Origin: Zea mays
Lineage: Eukaryota; Streptophyta; Magnoliopsida; Poales; Poaceae
Assembly (NCBI RefSeq): GCF_902167145.1
Contig: NC_050098.1
Span: 35,830,501 to 35,894,500, forward strand
Reading direction: 5' to 3'
DNA length: 64,000 bases
Below the pieces are notes generated by a model. The model was not told the origin of the DNA. It saw only the letters and a program-made list of their open reading frames with translations, and made no database searches. Below are positions 45,105 through 56,533 of the stretch, in pieces (the first letter of the stretch is position 1; each line of letters opens with the position of its first letter). The translations under genes and the position numbers were made by a program.

Positions 45105-48100
45105 TGTAACACCCTGAATTTGGGGGTAGAATTTTTTTCTTCTTTTCTCTCACCAAATTCAGGCGTTACTCTTTCCTTTTTCCTTTTCTTCTCGCTAAGC
45201 CTTGATATTTTCTAAAAGTTATAGCGAGAATTAGCTCGACATCTTGTGTAACCAAAACCTAGAACTATTTTTGTTTGTTGCATCATGCCGGATTATGCAC
45301 TCTTTTGTTTGTGGTTGAGTGAAGTGGAGAATTAGGCATATAAGAAATTGTGGAAATTAGAAAAAGAAAAGCCTTTTTCTTTTTCTCTCCCCCCCTTCTC
45401 CCCTTTTTGGCCCAGCCGCCCCCTTCCCCTTGGCCCATGCGGCCCAGCCGCCCCTCCCCCGCCGTGGGCCGGCCTGGCGGCCCAGTCGCGCGACCCCCTC
45501 CCCCCCTTTGGGCCCAGCCGGCCCAACCGCCCCTCCCCTTTTCTTTTTTCCAAAAATCCTCCCCGCGGGCCCCGCCCGTCATCCCCTCTCTCTCTCCCTC
45601 ACCCTAACCCTAGCCGCCACCGCCCTCTCCCAACCCCCGCGCCGCCGCCGCCCCTCCCCGGCGCCGCCGCCGCGCCGTCCTCCCCCTCCGGTGAGGCCCT
45701 CCCTCCCACTCCCTCCTCCCTCCCCTCCCTCCGGCGCTTCCCCCGCGCCCCGTCGCGCCCGGCCCCACCCCCGCCTCGCGCTCGCCCGGCCCCGGCGAGC
45801 TCGGCCGCCTCCGGCGAGCTCGGCCGCGGCCTCGGCCGCCCCGCGCCCGGCCGCGCCCGCCCTCCCCCTCCGGTGAGGCCCTCCCTCCTCCCTCCCCTCC
45901 CTCCGGCGCTTCCCCCGCGCCCCGTCGCGCCCGGCCCCGCCCCCGCCTCGCGCTCGCCCGGCCCCGGCGAGCTCGGCCCCGGCCTCGGCCGCCCCGCGCC
46001 CGGCCGCGCCCGCCCTCCCCGCGCCGCTCTCCGGCGAGCCCGGCTCGGCCGCCCCCGGCCTCAGCCGCCCGGCTCGGCCGCCCCGGCGTCCCCGTCCCGC
46101 GCCGGCGTTCCCCGCCCCCGCGCGAGCCCCGCCCTCCCCGCGTCGCTCGCCCCGACCCCGCCTCCCGGCGAGCTCGGCCCCGGCTCGTCCGCCCCGCCCT
46201 CGGTAGCTCCGGCGAGCCCCGCGCCTGGCCTCGCCCGGCCGCGTCCTCGCTCGCCCGTGCTCGCTTGCCCCGGCGCGCTTGCCCGCTCGCCCCGCCGTGC
46301 CTTGCTCGCGTCGTGACGGCCCCGGCGTGGCCTTGAGCTCGGCCCAGCGTGCCTATGGCGCGCGGCTTTGAGCTCGGCTAGCGCACGGCCCCCCGTGTCC
46401 TATGCGCGCTAATCCCGTTGTTTATATTAATAAGATAGAAGTCTCAATTTGGAAATTGGTTACGTTAGTTAATTTGTATAGCTAATTGTCTAACTCATTC
46501 AATGTTAATCTACTAAAAGTGGTCACGTTTACATTAGTGCATGTAGCTAATTCTTTTGTTGGAACCAATTGGAATTAGAGCACGTGACGTCTAGTTATTC
46601 ATCAACCCATAGTGCATCTCGGGCATAAGCTTTAACTCTCGCGAGACCTTTCCCCATTTCTTTCTAGCCAAGGTAAATTCATTATCGTATGTGATATTCT
46701 ATGCATATTTACTTTATTTGTTCTCTTGTATGGTGTACTGTTTGTTTCCTAATTTGAATGGATGGATGTATGTATGCTTGCAATCGCATAGAGAACGATC
46801 CGGTTGAAGAGCCCGAGGAACTCGCAGGAGAAGCCCCTGAGCAGCAGTCGGTTGGTGGAGGCAAGTGTCCTTTGACCTATCTCTGTCCTATTCATTCTTT
46901 AATTCACCTCCCGCATTACACATTTATACCTAAGGATTGACTAGTTTTTGTTATCCATGTCCTTGTTTACCTATTCGGGTTGGATTATTATTGTTTAGCT
47001 TCAGGCTATTGCTCAACTCTAATCAATGAACATGATGAGATTATCCATGATACGTTGTTTTCCCTTCTCTTATTATGATGTTGTACTTGTGGCCTTTAAG
47101 GGGGCTCGAGCGGTTTCTCGAGTGCCTCTCCGTAAGGACCTGTTCTATGGATGACCGCCCGGGAAAACAGTGCAACCATGAGGGTGGAATGGGGTGCCCT
47201 TAGCTGAATAATTAGAGGATCCGGGGTGTAGTTCGCTTCGCCGTCGTGCCGTCAATGGGGCTCGGTGTATGCGGCTCGCTCTGCCAAGGTTGATTCGTCC
47301 CTTGGGGTGGAGTGCGGTACATTTAGGAAACCTAACGGGCGGCTACAGCCCCGGGGAATCTTTGTAAAGGCTACGTAGTGAGACCCTGCCTATTCACCTC
47401 GGTAGTGTCTAAGGGTTTGATCGGCCCGAGGCAAGAGGGAATCACGGCTTGTGGGTAAACTGCACAACCTCTGCAGAGTGTTTGAAAACTGATATATCAG
47501 CCGTGCTCGCGGTTATGAGCGGCCAAGGGAGCTCCAGTGATTAGTGGTACTTGATCAGAGACATTTTGGTTTACATGTGGCAATGAGACTGATGGTTTTG
47601 GTTATGACTATGGTGTTGCTAAGTGGTATTCTTTCCGTTTGGAAAGGGTACATCGGGCTAATAACTTGGGTTAATGTTAAAACCTGGCTTTCTACTAGTA
47701 AATAATAATCTGACCAACTAAAAGCAACTGCTTAACTTATCCCCACATAAAGCTAGTCCACTACAGCCAAACAGGATACTTGCTGAGTATGTTGATGTGT
47801 ACTCACCCTTGCTCTACACACCAAACCCCCCATCCTCAGGTTGTCAGCATTGCAACCACTGCTCAGGAGAAGATGAAGCTGTGGAAGGAGACTTCCAAGA
47901 GTTCCAAGACTACGACGAGTTCTAGGCGTGGGTTAGCGGCAACCCCCAGTCGGCTGCCTGTGAAGGCCGCGGTTATCTACGTTTCGTTTTCGCACTTTGA
48001 TTTATTGTAAGGACTATGTGGACGTCTCAGACGTATGATGTAATCGACTATTATTTCCCTTTTAATACTATTTTGAGCACTGTGTGATGATGTCCATGTT

Positions 48101-48183
48101 ATGTAACTGCTGTGTATGTGAATAACTGATCCTGGCACGTACATGGTTCGCATTCGGTTTGCCTTCTAAAACCGGGTGTGACA
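45105..48183 (+). repeat. K left LTR
   Basis: 3079 bp. From 45380 to 46390 it is extremely C/G-rich with CCGCCG-type low complexity. A segment of about 180 bp (from CTCCGGTGAGGCCCTCCCTC near 45684) is tandemly repeated from about 45868 and is single in the right LTR. The rest is of ordinary composition. No gene. Confidence 0.9.
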
Positions 48184-48187
48184 TAAG

Positions 48188-48200
48188 TGGTATCAAAGCC
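48188..48200 (+). other. K primer binding site
   Basis: TGGTATCAAAGCC, four bases after the LTR; matches the initiator-Met tRNA 3' end with one difference. Confidence 0.8.
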
Positions 48201-48443
48201 GTGCTGACTGTAGGACCGCTAACCTAGAGTAGAATGGTCGTTCTAAGGACTATAGACCTCTGTCCCTGCCTTGACTTTGATATCCCTTCAAAAGTTGGTC
48301 ATATCGACCAAACCTATGTTCTACTATATATTATACCTTGCTGAAAATTGTGTTTTATTCTAATCCTTCATTTACTTATGGTTCATTACTTGCTGGTCAT
48401 ATTAATTCTGTTCTCACTCTTTTGCTTGCGGTGTCTTTTGTAG

Positions 48444-49462
48444 ATGGCTCGACTTAGACACACTGCACGAAAGTCCGTCATCCCCTTCTTACCCTCCCGC
48501 CTTGCTGAGCGTCCGCTTCGCCGTCCCGTGGCCGGACAGTCCAGCCATTTGGAGAGGCTACACCACCGCCTGCATGAGGAGCAGGAACGTCGACGACAGG
48601 AGCAGGAGCAGCAGGGCTCTTCTTTCTCGCTCCAACAGGAGATAGAGTCTGTGAGGAGCTGCTCCCCTGTGCTTCCTCTGGAGGCGCCCCCTGCACCACC
48701 ACTGGGCGCCCCAGCCTCTGGAGTAGCTGCTGGAGGAGACCCAGATGACGGAGGTGGCGACGAAAGCTCGAGCCCCGACACCGACCTCTCTGCTGACCAT
48801 GAGCCGGAAGGATGGGTTGCTCGACCCATCACTCGCGACGCTGCTCGCGGGTGTCACTTCCACGATGCGCTCGACACCCTGCTACGTCGGGCACTTAACC
48901 GGCGTACTTGGTCTATCGAGTATCGCTGTGTGGTCTACCAGCATAGTCGCGGGGTCTACCCGGACCGCTGGGAGGCGACCTGCTTGGTGCGCCGTCTGGA
49001 GAACAGTCTCCAGGGTGCGGAGGCCTGCTCAGAGCACTATTCTATCTCTAAGCGGGACTCAGCTGAGGCAGCCATGCAAGATGCTGCACGGCGTGCGCTT
49101 TCGCACTACTGCTCGGTTCTCGGTGGGGTAGCTGACGGTCTCGACCTGAAGTATTACCCCGCCGTCCATCTGGCCGCACAGGAGGCGTGATTGTCTCACC
49201 TGTCGGTGAGGGCAATCCTAGGTTGAGCAGCACAGTCAACCTAGCCGCTGTGCTAAACACGGAGCTGGACCATGCATTAGACGAGCTGAGTAGGGCTCGT
49301 GCTGAGATCGCCCTGCTGCGGGCTGAGCGTGCGGAACGTCGTCACCTGGATGACGGTTCCCCCGCTCCCGTCGGGACTCAGCACCCGTACCGCTCACCTC
49401 GGCGTGGACACCAGCCTTATGGCAACCCCGACTGCAAGACCAAGATAAATCTAGAACCATAG
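48444..49462 (+). pseudogene. K extra ORF upstream of gag, frameshifted; possible dsRNA-binding-like fold
   Basis: Begins MARLRHTARKSV directly after TCTTTTGTAG, which looks like a 3' splice site. The N-terminal half is basic, Q/E/R-rich, then acidic. The C-terminal half has YRCVVYQHSRGVYPDRWEAT, HYSISKRDSAEAAM and DAARRALSHY: strand-rich sequence followed by a basic helix ending in alanines, resembling the order in dsRNA-binding domains. The frame stops at 49188 and continues in another frame from GEGNPRLSS to 49462, with a helical region of LDHALDELSRARAEIALLR. I know this protein type only as widespread uncharacterised grass retroelement ORFs; the dsRNA-binding idea is inference. Confidence 0.6.
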
Positions 49463-49867
49463 ATCGTTAGAGTTGGATCTTGTAATTAATACAAAATATA
49501 TACGTAGAAGCTTCAGTCTTAGCGTTAGTCTCGCTCTTAGTTAGTCTTAGTTAGACAGGGTAGTTTGCTATATCCTGTGCATTTATGTTTGTCATGATGA
49601 ACTATGTTTGGTTTGGATCTTTGTGATGACTGTCACCAGAGTGTGGGTGTCCCCTGCATTTTGGTTTACCTGTTATATGTTAATGGAGTTAGTTATATAG
49701 TTGGGAAACCTTTTATTCCACTTTCCTCTTTATCTAAGAAGCTGTGTGGTCTGTATTGGAGATCAGTGAAGATGCTCATCTGTTCAGTGCTGTCGAAGGA
49801 TTCTATACTCTTTTCTTATGCTGCAAGATTTGCCAGATCAGTTCTGATGTGTGGTTGCATTCTGCAG
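49463..49867 (+). other. K spacer between the extra ORF and gag
   Basis: T-rich, intron-like, ending TTGCATTCTGCAG directly before the gag ATG. No gene is supported. Confidence 0.45.
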
Positions 49868-51073
49868 ATGTCAGAGAACAGGCGCAGAGGAGGAAGGCGT
49901 GCTCAGCAGGAGCGAGCCGCTCAACAGGAAGAGGTGCCCCAACAACAGCACCTGCCGCCCCCGATGTCGATCGAGCAGATGTTTCTGATGCAGACTCAGG
50001 CAGTCCAAGCCATCGGTCAGACTCTGGCCGCCATTCAGCAACAGCAGCAGCAACAGCAGCAGGCCCCACCTCAACCTCAGATGCCTCAGATGCCCAGAGA
50101 CAAGCGTGCTGAATTCATGAGAGGTCATCCACCAACGTTTGCTCATTCTTCTGACCCCATGGATGCTGAAGACTGGCTGCGCACTGTGGAGCGGGAGTTG
50201 CATACCGCTCAGTGCGATGATAGGGAGAAAGTCATGTATGGTCCCTGTCTGTTGAGAGGAGCAGCTCAGTCATGGTGGGAGTCTTACCTTGCCACCCATG
50301 CCCACCCTGACGCCATCACTTGGGAAGAGTTTAGAGGAAGCTTTCGTCAGTACCATGTGCCTGCAGGTCTGATGACAGTGAAGAAGGAGGAGTTCCTGGC
50401 TCTCAAGCAAGGGCCATCGTCTGTCAATGAGTACCGGGATGGGTTTCTGCAGTTGTCTCGCTATGCTCCTGAAGATGTCAACACCGACGCCAAGCGGCAG
50501 TACCGTTTCCTGAGAGGCTTGGTTGACCCTCTGCAGTACCAACTGATGAATCACACCTTCCCGACATTCCAGCACCTGATTGACAGAGCAATCATGACGG
50601 AGAGGAAGCGTAAGGAGATGGAGGATCGTAAGCGCAAGATCAGTGGACCCCAGCCTAGAAGCAACAATCGTCCTCGTTTCTCAGGCAATCAACCTCAGCA
50701 GTTTAGGCAGAACCAGCGTCCACCTCAGCAACATCAGCAGTTCCAAAGGCAGTATCCTCAGCACCAGTATCAGAATCGTCAGAGCAATCAGTCAGGAGGT
50801 CAGTTCCAGAGGCAGAATCAACAAGCACCTCGTCTTCCTGCCCCAGCAAACCAGCAGAACAATCAGGCAGCACCAGCTCAGGTTGGAAACAGAGCATGTT
50901 TCCACTGTGGAGAGCAATGTCCGAAGAAGGCAGCCCAGCAGCAGTCAGGCCCCAATGCCCCAGCAAAGCAGAACGTGTCTCAGCCTGGAGCAGGCAACCG
51001 CTCTCAGCCGCGCTATAACCATGGGAGACTGAATCACTTGGAGGCTGAAGCAGTTCAGGAGACCCCGGCATGA
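49868..51073 (+). CDS. gag: K Gag, zinc knuckle incomplete
   Basis: Starts [15 protein letters not shown]; an in-frame start further up at 49604 is unlikely to be real. A glutamine run (CAG repeat, about 50035-50063) precedes the Retrotrans_gag domain, with [30 protein letters not shown] and [24 protein letters not shown]-rich RNA-binding region follows. The zinc knuckle reads [11 protein letters not shown]: first two cysteines, then the last, with the usual GHF segment and histidine lost, so zinc binding is probably abolished. The stop TGA overlaps the pol ATG (ATGA at 51070). In related elements gag and pol are normally one frame, so this junction is probably a shift. It packages element RNA. 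Confidence 0.85.
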   Translation: MSENRRRGGRRAQQERAAQQEEVPQQQHLPPPMSIEQMFLMQTQAVQAIGQTLAAIQQQQQQQQQAPPQPQMPQMPRDKRAEFMRGHPPTFAHSSDPMDAEDWLRTVERELHTAQCDDREKVMYGPCLLRGAAQSWWESYLATHAHPDAITWEEFRGSFRQYHVPAGLMTVKKEEFLALKQGPSSVNEYRDGFLQLSRYAPEDVNTDAKRQYRFLRGLVDPLQYQLMNHTFPTFQHLIDRAIMTERKRKEMEDRKRKISGPQPRSNNRPRFSGNQPQQFRQNQRPPQQHQQFQRQYPQHQYQNRQSNQSGGQFQRQNQQAPRLPAPANQQNNQAAPAQVGNRACFHCGEQCPKKAAQQQSGPNAPAKQNVSQPGAGNRSQPRYNHGRLNHLEAEAVQETPA

Positions 51074-54000
51074 TAGTAGGTATGTTCCCAGTCGACTCCC
51101 ATATTGCAGAAGTGTTATTTGATACTGGAGCAACACATTCTTTCATTACTGCATCATGGGTAGAAGCACATAATCTTCCAATTACTACCATGTCAACCCC
51201 CATTCAAATTGACGCAGCCGGTGGTAGAATTCGAGCTGATAGCATTTGTTTGAATGTATGTGTGGAAATAAGGGGGATAGCATTTCCCGCTAACCTTATA
51301 GTAATGGGTACTCAGGGAATAGATGTCATCCTAGGGATGAATTGGCTAGATAAGTATCAGGCAGTTATCAGTTGTGATAAAAGGACAATCAAGTTGGTGT
51401 CCCCACTAGGAGAGGAAGTGATGACCGAGTTAGTCCCGCCTGAGCCAAAGAAAGGAAGTTGCTACCAGATGGCTGTCGATAACAGTGAAGCAGACCCAAT
51501 TGAGAGTATCAAGGTTGTGTCCGAGTTCTCAGATGTGTTTCCAAAGGACTTACCAGGTATGCCACCAGAACGGAAAGTTGAGTTTGCCATAGAGCTTCTT
51601 CCTGGAACCGCCCCCATCTTTAAGAGAGCTTACAGAATATCCGGACCAGAGTTGGTTGAGCTTAAGAAGCAGATTGATGAGCTGTCAGAGAAAGGTTACA
51701 TCCGGCCAAGCACCTCGCCTTGGGCCGCCCCTGTCCTATTTGTGGAGAAGAAAGATGGCACCAAAAGGATGTGTATCGATTACCGAGCCCTGAATGAAGT
51801 CACGATCAAGAACAAGTATCCCTTGCCCAGAATAGAAGATATGTTCGACCAGTTGAGAGGAGCCAGTGTGTTCTCCAAGATTGATTTGAGGTCAGGTTAT
51901 CATCAGCTCAGGATCCGACCTTCGGACATTCCGAAGACGACATTCATTTCCAAGTATGGTTTGTATGAGTTCACAGTGATGTCTTTTGGTTTGACCAATG
52001 CACCAGCCTTTTTCATGAATCTGATGAATAGTGTATTCATGGATTATCTTGACAAGTTTGTGGTGGTATTCATCGATGACATTCTGGTTTATTCTCAAAG
52101 CGAAGAAGAGCATGCAGATCATTTGAGGATGGTATTGCAGAGATTGCGAGAGCACCAGTTGTATGCCAAGTTGAGCAAATGTGAATTCTGGATCAATGAA
52201 GTCCTGTTCTTGGGTCACATAATCAACAAAGAAGGATTGGTCGTGGATCCGAAGAAAGTGGCAGACATTCTGAACTGGAAAGCGCAAACAGATGCCCGAG
52301 GAATCAAGAGTTTCATTGGAATGGCCGGATATTATCGGCGATTCATTGAAGGGTTCTCGAAGATTGCGAAACCAATGACAGCGTTGCTAGGCAACAAGGT
52401 TGAGTTCAAGTGGACCCAGAAATGTCAAGAGGCTTTTGAAGCGCTGAAAGAAAAGTTGACTACAGCGCCTGTCCTAGTCTTACCTGATGTGCACAAGTCC
52501 TTCTCGGTGTATTGTGATGCTTGTTACACAGGTTTGGGATGTGTGTTGATGCAAGAGGGAAGAGTTGTGGCTTACTCGTCTCGACAGTTGAAGGTTCATG
52601 AGAAGAATTACCCAATCCATGATCTAGAGTTGGCAGCAGTGGTTCACGCACTGAAGACATGGAGGCACTATCTGTATGGACAGAAATGCGATGTTTACAC
52701 AGACCACAAGAGTCTGAAGTACATATTCACTCAGTCAGAGTTGAATATGAGGCAGCGGAGATGGTTAGAGCTGATCAAAGACTATGAGTTGGAGATCCAT
52801 TACCATCCAGGCAAAGCGAACGTAGTGGCAGATGCTTTGAGCGGGAAGAGTCAAGTCAACCTGATGGTCGCTCGTCCGATGCCTTATGAGTTGGCCAAGG
52901 AGTTTGATAGGTTGAGTCTCGGGTTTCTGAACAATTCGCGAGGAGTCACAGTTGAGTTGGAACCTACCTTGGAGCGGGAAATCAAAGAAGCGCAGAAGAA
53001 TGATGAGAAAATCAGTGAGATCCGGCGACTGATTCTAGAAGGCAAAGGCAAAGATTTTTGAGAAGATGCAGAAAGTGTGATATGGTTCAAAGACCGCTTG
53101 TGTGTTCCCAATGTCCAATCCATTCGGGAGTTGATTCTCAAGGAAGCTCATGAGACAGCCTATTCGATTCACCCTGGCAGTGAGAAGATGTATCAGGATC
53201 TGAAGAAGAAATTCTGGTGGTACGGAATGAAGAGGGAAATCGCAGAGCATGTGGCTATGTGCGATAGTTGTCGAAGAATTAAGGCAGAGCACCAGAGACC
53301 AGCTGGATTGTTACAACCATTGCAGATCCCTCAGTGTAAATGGGATGAAATCGGTATGGATTTCATAGTCGGATTGCCTCGCACTCGAGCCGGCTACGAT
53401 TCCATTTGGGTAGTAGTGGACCGCTTGACCAAGTCAGCCCACTTCATACCTGTCAAGACCAACTACAGCAGTGCAGTATTGGCAGAGTTATATATGTCTC
53501 GGATCGTTTGTCTTCATGGTGTGCCAAAGAAGATAGTGTCAGACAGAGGAACACAGTTCACCTCTCATTTCTGGCAGCAGTTGCATGAAGCCCTGGGCAC
53601 ACATCTGAATTTCAGTTCAGCGTATCATCCGCAGACAGATGGTCAGACTGAAAGGACCAACCAAATTCTTGAAGACATGTTGAGAGCCTGTGCGTTGCAA
53701 GATCAGTCCGGATGGGATAAGAGATTGCCTTATGCAGAGTTTTCCTATAACAACAGTTACCAGGCCAGCTTGAAGATGTCCCCATTTCAGGCGCTTTATG
53801 GGCGGAGTTGTAGGACTCCGTTGCACTGGGATCAGCCTAGAGAAAAGCAAGTGTTTGGGCCAGACATTCTGCTTGAAGCTGAAGAGAACATCAAGATGGT
53901 CCGAGAGAATCTGAAGGTAGCGCAATCGAGGCAGCGAAGCTATGCAGACACAAGGAGAAGAGAGCTGAGTTTTGAAGTCGGAGACTTTGTCTATCTGAAA

Positions 54001-54405
54001 GTGTCACCGATCAGAGGAGTCAGAAGATTCGGAGTCAAAGGCAAGCTAGCACCCCGCTACATTGGTCCGTACCAAATTCTCTCAAGGCGTGGAGAAGTGG
54101 CCTATCAGCTCAGCCTGCCAGAGAATTTGTCTGTCGTGCATGATGTCTTTCATGTGTCTCAGTTGAAGAAGTGCTTGCATGTGCCAGAAGAGCAGTTGCC
54201 AGTGGAAGGTCTCGAAGTCCAGGAGGACTTGACCTACGTTGAGAAGCCAGTGCAAATCCTTGAGGTTGCAGACAGAGTCACTCGAAGGAAGACCATCAGA
54301 ATGTGCAAAGTCAGGTGGGATCACCATTCTGAGGAAGAAGCAACCTGGGAGCGTGAAGATGATCTGATGGCTAAATACCCTGAGCTCTTTGCTAGCCAAC
54401 CCTGA
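51070..54405 (+). pseudogene. pol: K Pol with chromodomain, one internal stop
   Basis: Protease [13 protein letters not shown]; reverse transcriptase with [20 protein letters not shown] and the [10 protein letters not shown] catalytic box near 52075; RNase H with [19 protein letters not shown] and YTDHKSL; TGA at 53059-53061. In the same frame follow the integrase zinc finger (HPGSEKMYQDL, CDSCRR), the core with GMDFIVGLPRT, VSDRGTQFT and QTDGQTERTN, and a GKLAPRYIGPYQI module. The C-terminal chromodomain has VRWDHHSEEEATWEREDDL. The chromodomain places it in the chromovirus (Tekay) clade and would target integration to modified histones. The single stop between RNase H and integrase would remove integration functions. 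Confidence 0.9.
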
Positions 54406-54427
54406 ATCTCGAGGGCGAGATTCTTTT

Positions 54428-54441
54428 AAGGGGGATAGGTT
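54428..54441 (+). other. K polypurine tract
   Basis: AAGGGGGATAGGT directly before the right LTR. Confidence 0.8.
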
Positions 54442-55199
54442 TGTAACGCCCTGAATTTGGGGGTAGAATTTTTTTCTTCTTTTCTCTCACCAAATTCAGG
54501 CGTTACTCTTTCCTTTTTCCCTTTTCTTCTCGCTAAGCCTTGATATTTTCTAAAAGTTATAGCGAGAATTAGCTCGACATCTTGTGTAACCAAAACCTAG
54601 AACTATTTTTGTTTGTTGCATCATGCCGGATTATGCACTCTTTTGTTTGTGGTTGAGTGAAGTGGAGAATTAGGCATATAAGAAATTGTGGAAATTAGAA
54701 AAAGAAAAGCCTCTCTCCCCCCTTCTCCCCTTTTTGGCCCAGCCGCCCCCTTCCCCTTGGCCCATGCGGCCCAGCCGCTCCTCCCCCGCCGTGGGCCGGC
54801 CTGGCGGCCCAGCCGCGCCCCCCCTCCCCTCCTTTGGGCCCAGCCGGCCCAACCGCCCCCTCCCCTTTTCTTTTTTCCAAAAATCCTCCCCGCGGGCCCC
54901 GCCTGTCATCCCCCCTCTCTCTCCCTCACCCTAACCCTAGCCGCCGCCCTCTCCCAACCCCCGCGCCGCCGCCGCCCCTCCCCGGCGCCGCCGCCGCGCC
55001 GTCCTCCCCCTCCGGTGAGGCCCTCCCTCCTACCTCCCCCTCCCTCCTCCCTCCCCTCCCTCCGGCGCTTCCCCCGCGCCCCGTCGCGCCCGGCCCTGCC
55101 CCTGCCTCGCGCTCGCCCGGCCCCGGCGAGCTCGGCCGCCTCGGCCGCCCCGCGCCCGGCCGCGCCCGCCCTCCCCGCGCCGCTCTCCGGCGAGCCCGG
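54442..55199 (+). repeat. K right LTR, 5' fragment
   Basis: Starts TGTAACGCCC and matches the left LTR until GCGAGCCCGG, where S4 is inserted. It lacks the 180-bp tandem copy found in the left LTR. CCCGG at 55195-55199 is the probable S4 target duplication. Confidence 0.9.
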
Positions 55200-56483
55200 T
55201 GAAAGGGAAGTGTGCCCTTGGGCCATTTCTATGTATTTTGGTGATTGAGTGCCAACACATGTGCTTAATTGGGAATTTATGTACATGGATGAACAAGGTG
55301 AAAATCATGAAGTAAAGGTATGTTTCTAAGCCTTAGTACATTGGTTTTAAGTACTAATATATTTGTCTAAGTGTTAGAAACAGAAAGAAGAAGAATAGAG
55401 AAAAGGAGAAGGGACTTGGCTGTGTGCTGCCAAGACCCAGCTCGGTCTGGAGCACCGGACTGTCCGGTGTGCACCGGACAGTGTCCGGTGTGCCAGGCTG
55501 GCGCGACTCGAACTGGCCGCTCTCGGGAAATTGGCCGGCGACTTCGGCTAAAATTCACCGGACTGTCCGGTGTGCACCGGACTGTCCGGTGAGCCAACGG
55601 TCGGCCAGGGCCAACGGTCGGCCGCGCAATCCGCGCGGGACACGTGGCCGAGCCAACGGTCGGAAGACGGCACCGGACTGTCCGGTGTGCACCGGACATG
55701 TCCGGTGCGCCAACAGAGCCAGATCTGCCAACGGTCTGCAACGGTCGTCTTCGCCGTTTAAGGAAACAAATCGGGCACCGGACAGTGTCCGGTGTGCACC
55801 GGACTGTCCGGTGCGCCACGAGACAGAAGGCAAAGATGGCCTTCCAGATTTGCTCTCAACGGCTCCTAGCTGCCTTGGGGCTATAAAAGGAGCCCCTAGG
55901 CGCATGGAGGAGATACACAAGCAACCCTTGAGCATTCTTGATCATCCACACTAAGTCTCTGCGCATTCGTTTGTGTTTCTAAGTGATTCGAGCTCTGTTC
56001 TAAGTGAGAACTCTGAGATAGTCTTGTGAGCTCGATTCTTGGCCGTGTGTGTGCGCTTTTGCTGTGGATTTGTGTGTGTTGCTTCCCTCCCTTACTCTGT
56101 GTTTCATTTGTGATCATATACTTGTAAGGGCAAGAGACTCCAATTTGTGGAGATTCCTTGCAAACGGGATAGTGAAAGGAAAACAAAACACCGTGGTATT
56201 CAAGTGGGTCTTTGGACCGCTTGAGAGGGGTTGATTGCAACCCTCGTCCGTTGGGACGCCACAACGTGGAGTAGGCAAGCGTTGGTCTTGGCCGAACCAC
56301 GGGATAAAACCACTGTGTCACTCTGTGCTTGATTCTCTTGTGGTACTGTGTTTTGTTGAGATTGTTGAGACTTCACCTTAGCCACTTGGCAATAATCGTG
56401 CTAACACTTAACAAGTTTTTGTGGCTTAAGTTTGAAGTTTTTACAGGATCACCTATTCACCCCCCCCCCTCTAGGTGCTCTCA
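55200..56483 (+). repeat. S4 left LTR
   Basis: 1284 bp, ending TAGGTGCTCTCA. Four paired palindromes at about 55453-55490, 55557-55592, 55671-55707 and 55776-55814. TATA box at 55882-55889. Confidence 0.93.
55874..55901 (+). promoter_or_regulatory. S4 LTR promoter: TATA box inside an inverted repeat
   Basis: CTATAAAAGG is flanked by CTTGGGG(CT) and AGCCCCTAGG, an inverted repeat with one mismatch, using arm sequences unlike those of S1-S3. The same structure is in the right LTR at about 63590-63618. Confidence 0.7.
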
Positions 56484-56484
56484 A

Positions 56485-56498
56485 TTGGTATCAGAGCC
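56485..56498 (+). other. S4 primer binding site
   Basis: TTGGTATCAGAGCC just after the LTR, initiator-Met type. Confidence 0.88.
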
Positions 56499-56533
56499 GT
56501 TCTCTTCAAGAAAGGGACTAACCGCCCGAAGAG

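Noticed and set aside
45348..46316. 322-codon P/A/R-rich open frame
   Set aside because: It lies in the GC-rich low-complexity part of the K LTR; the absence of stops follows from base composition.
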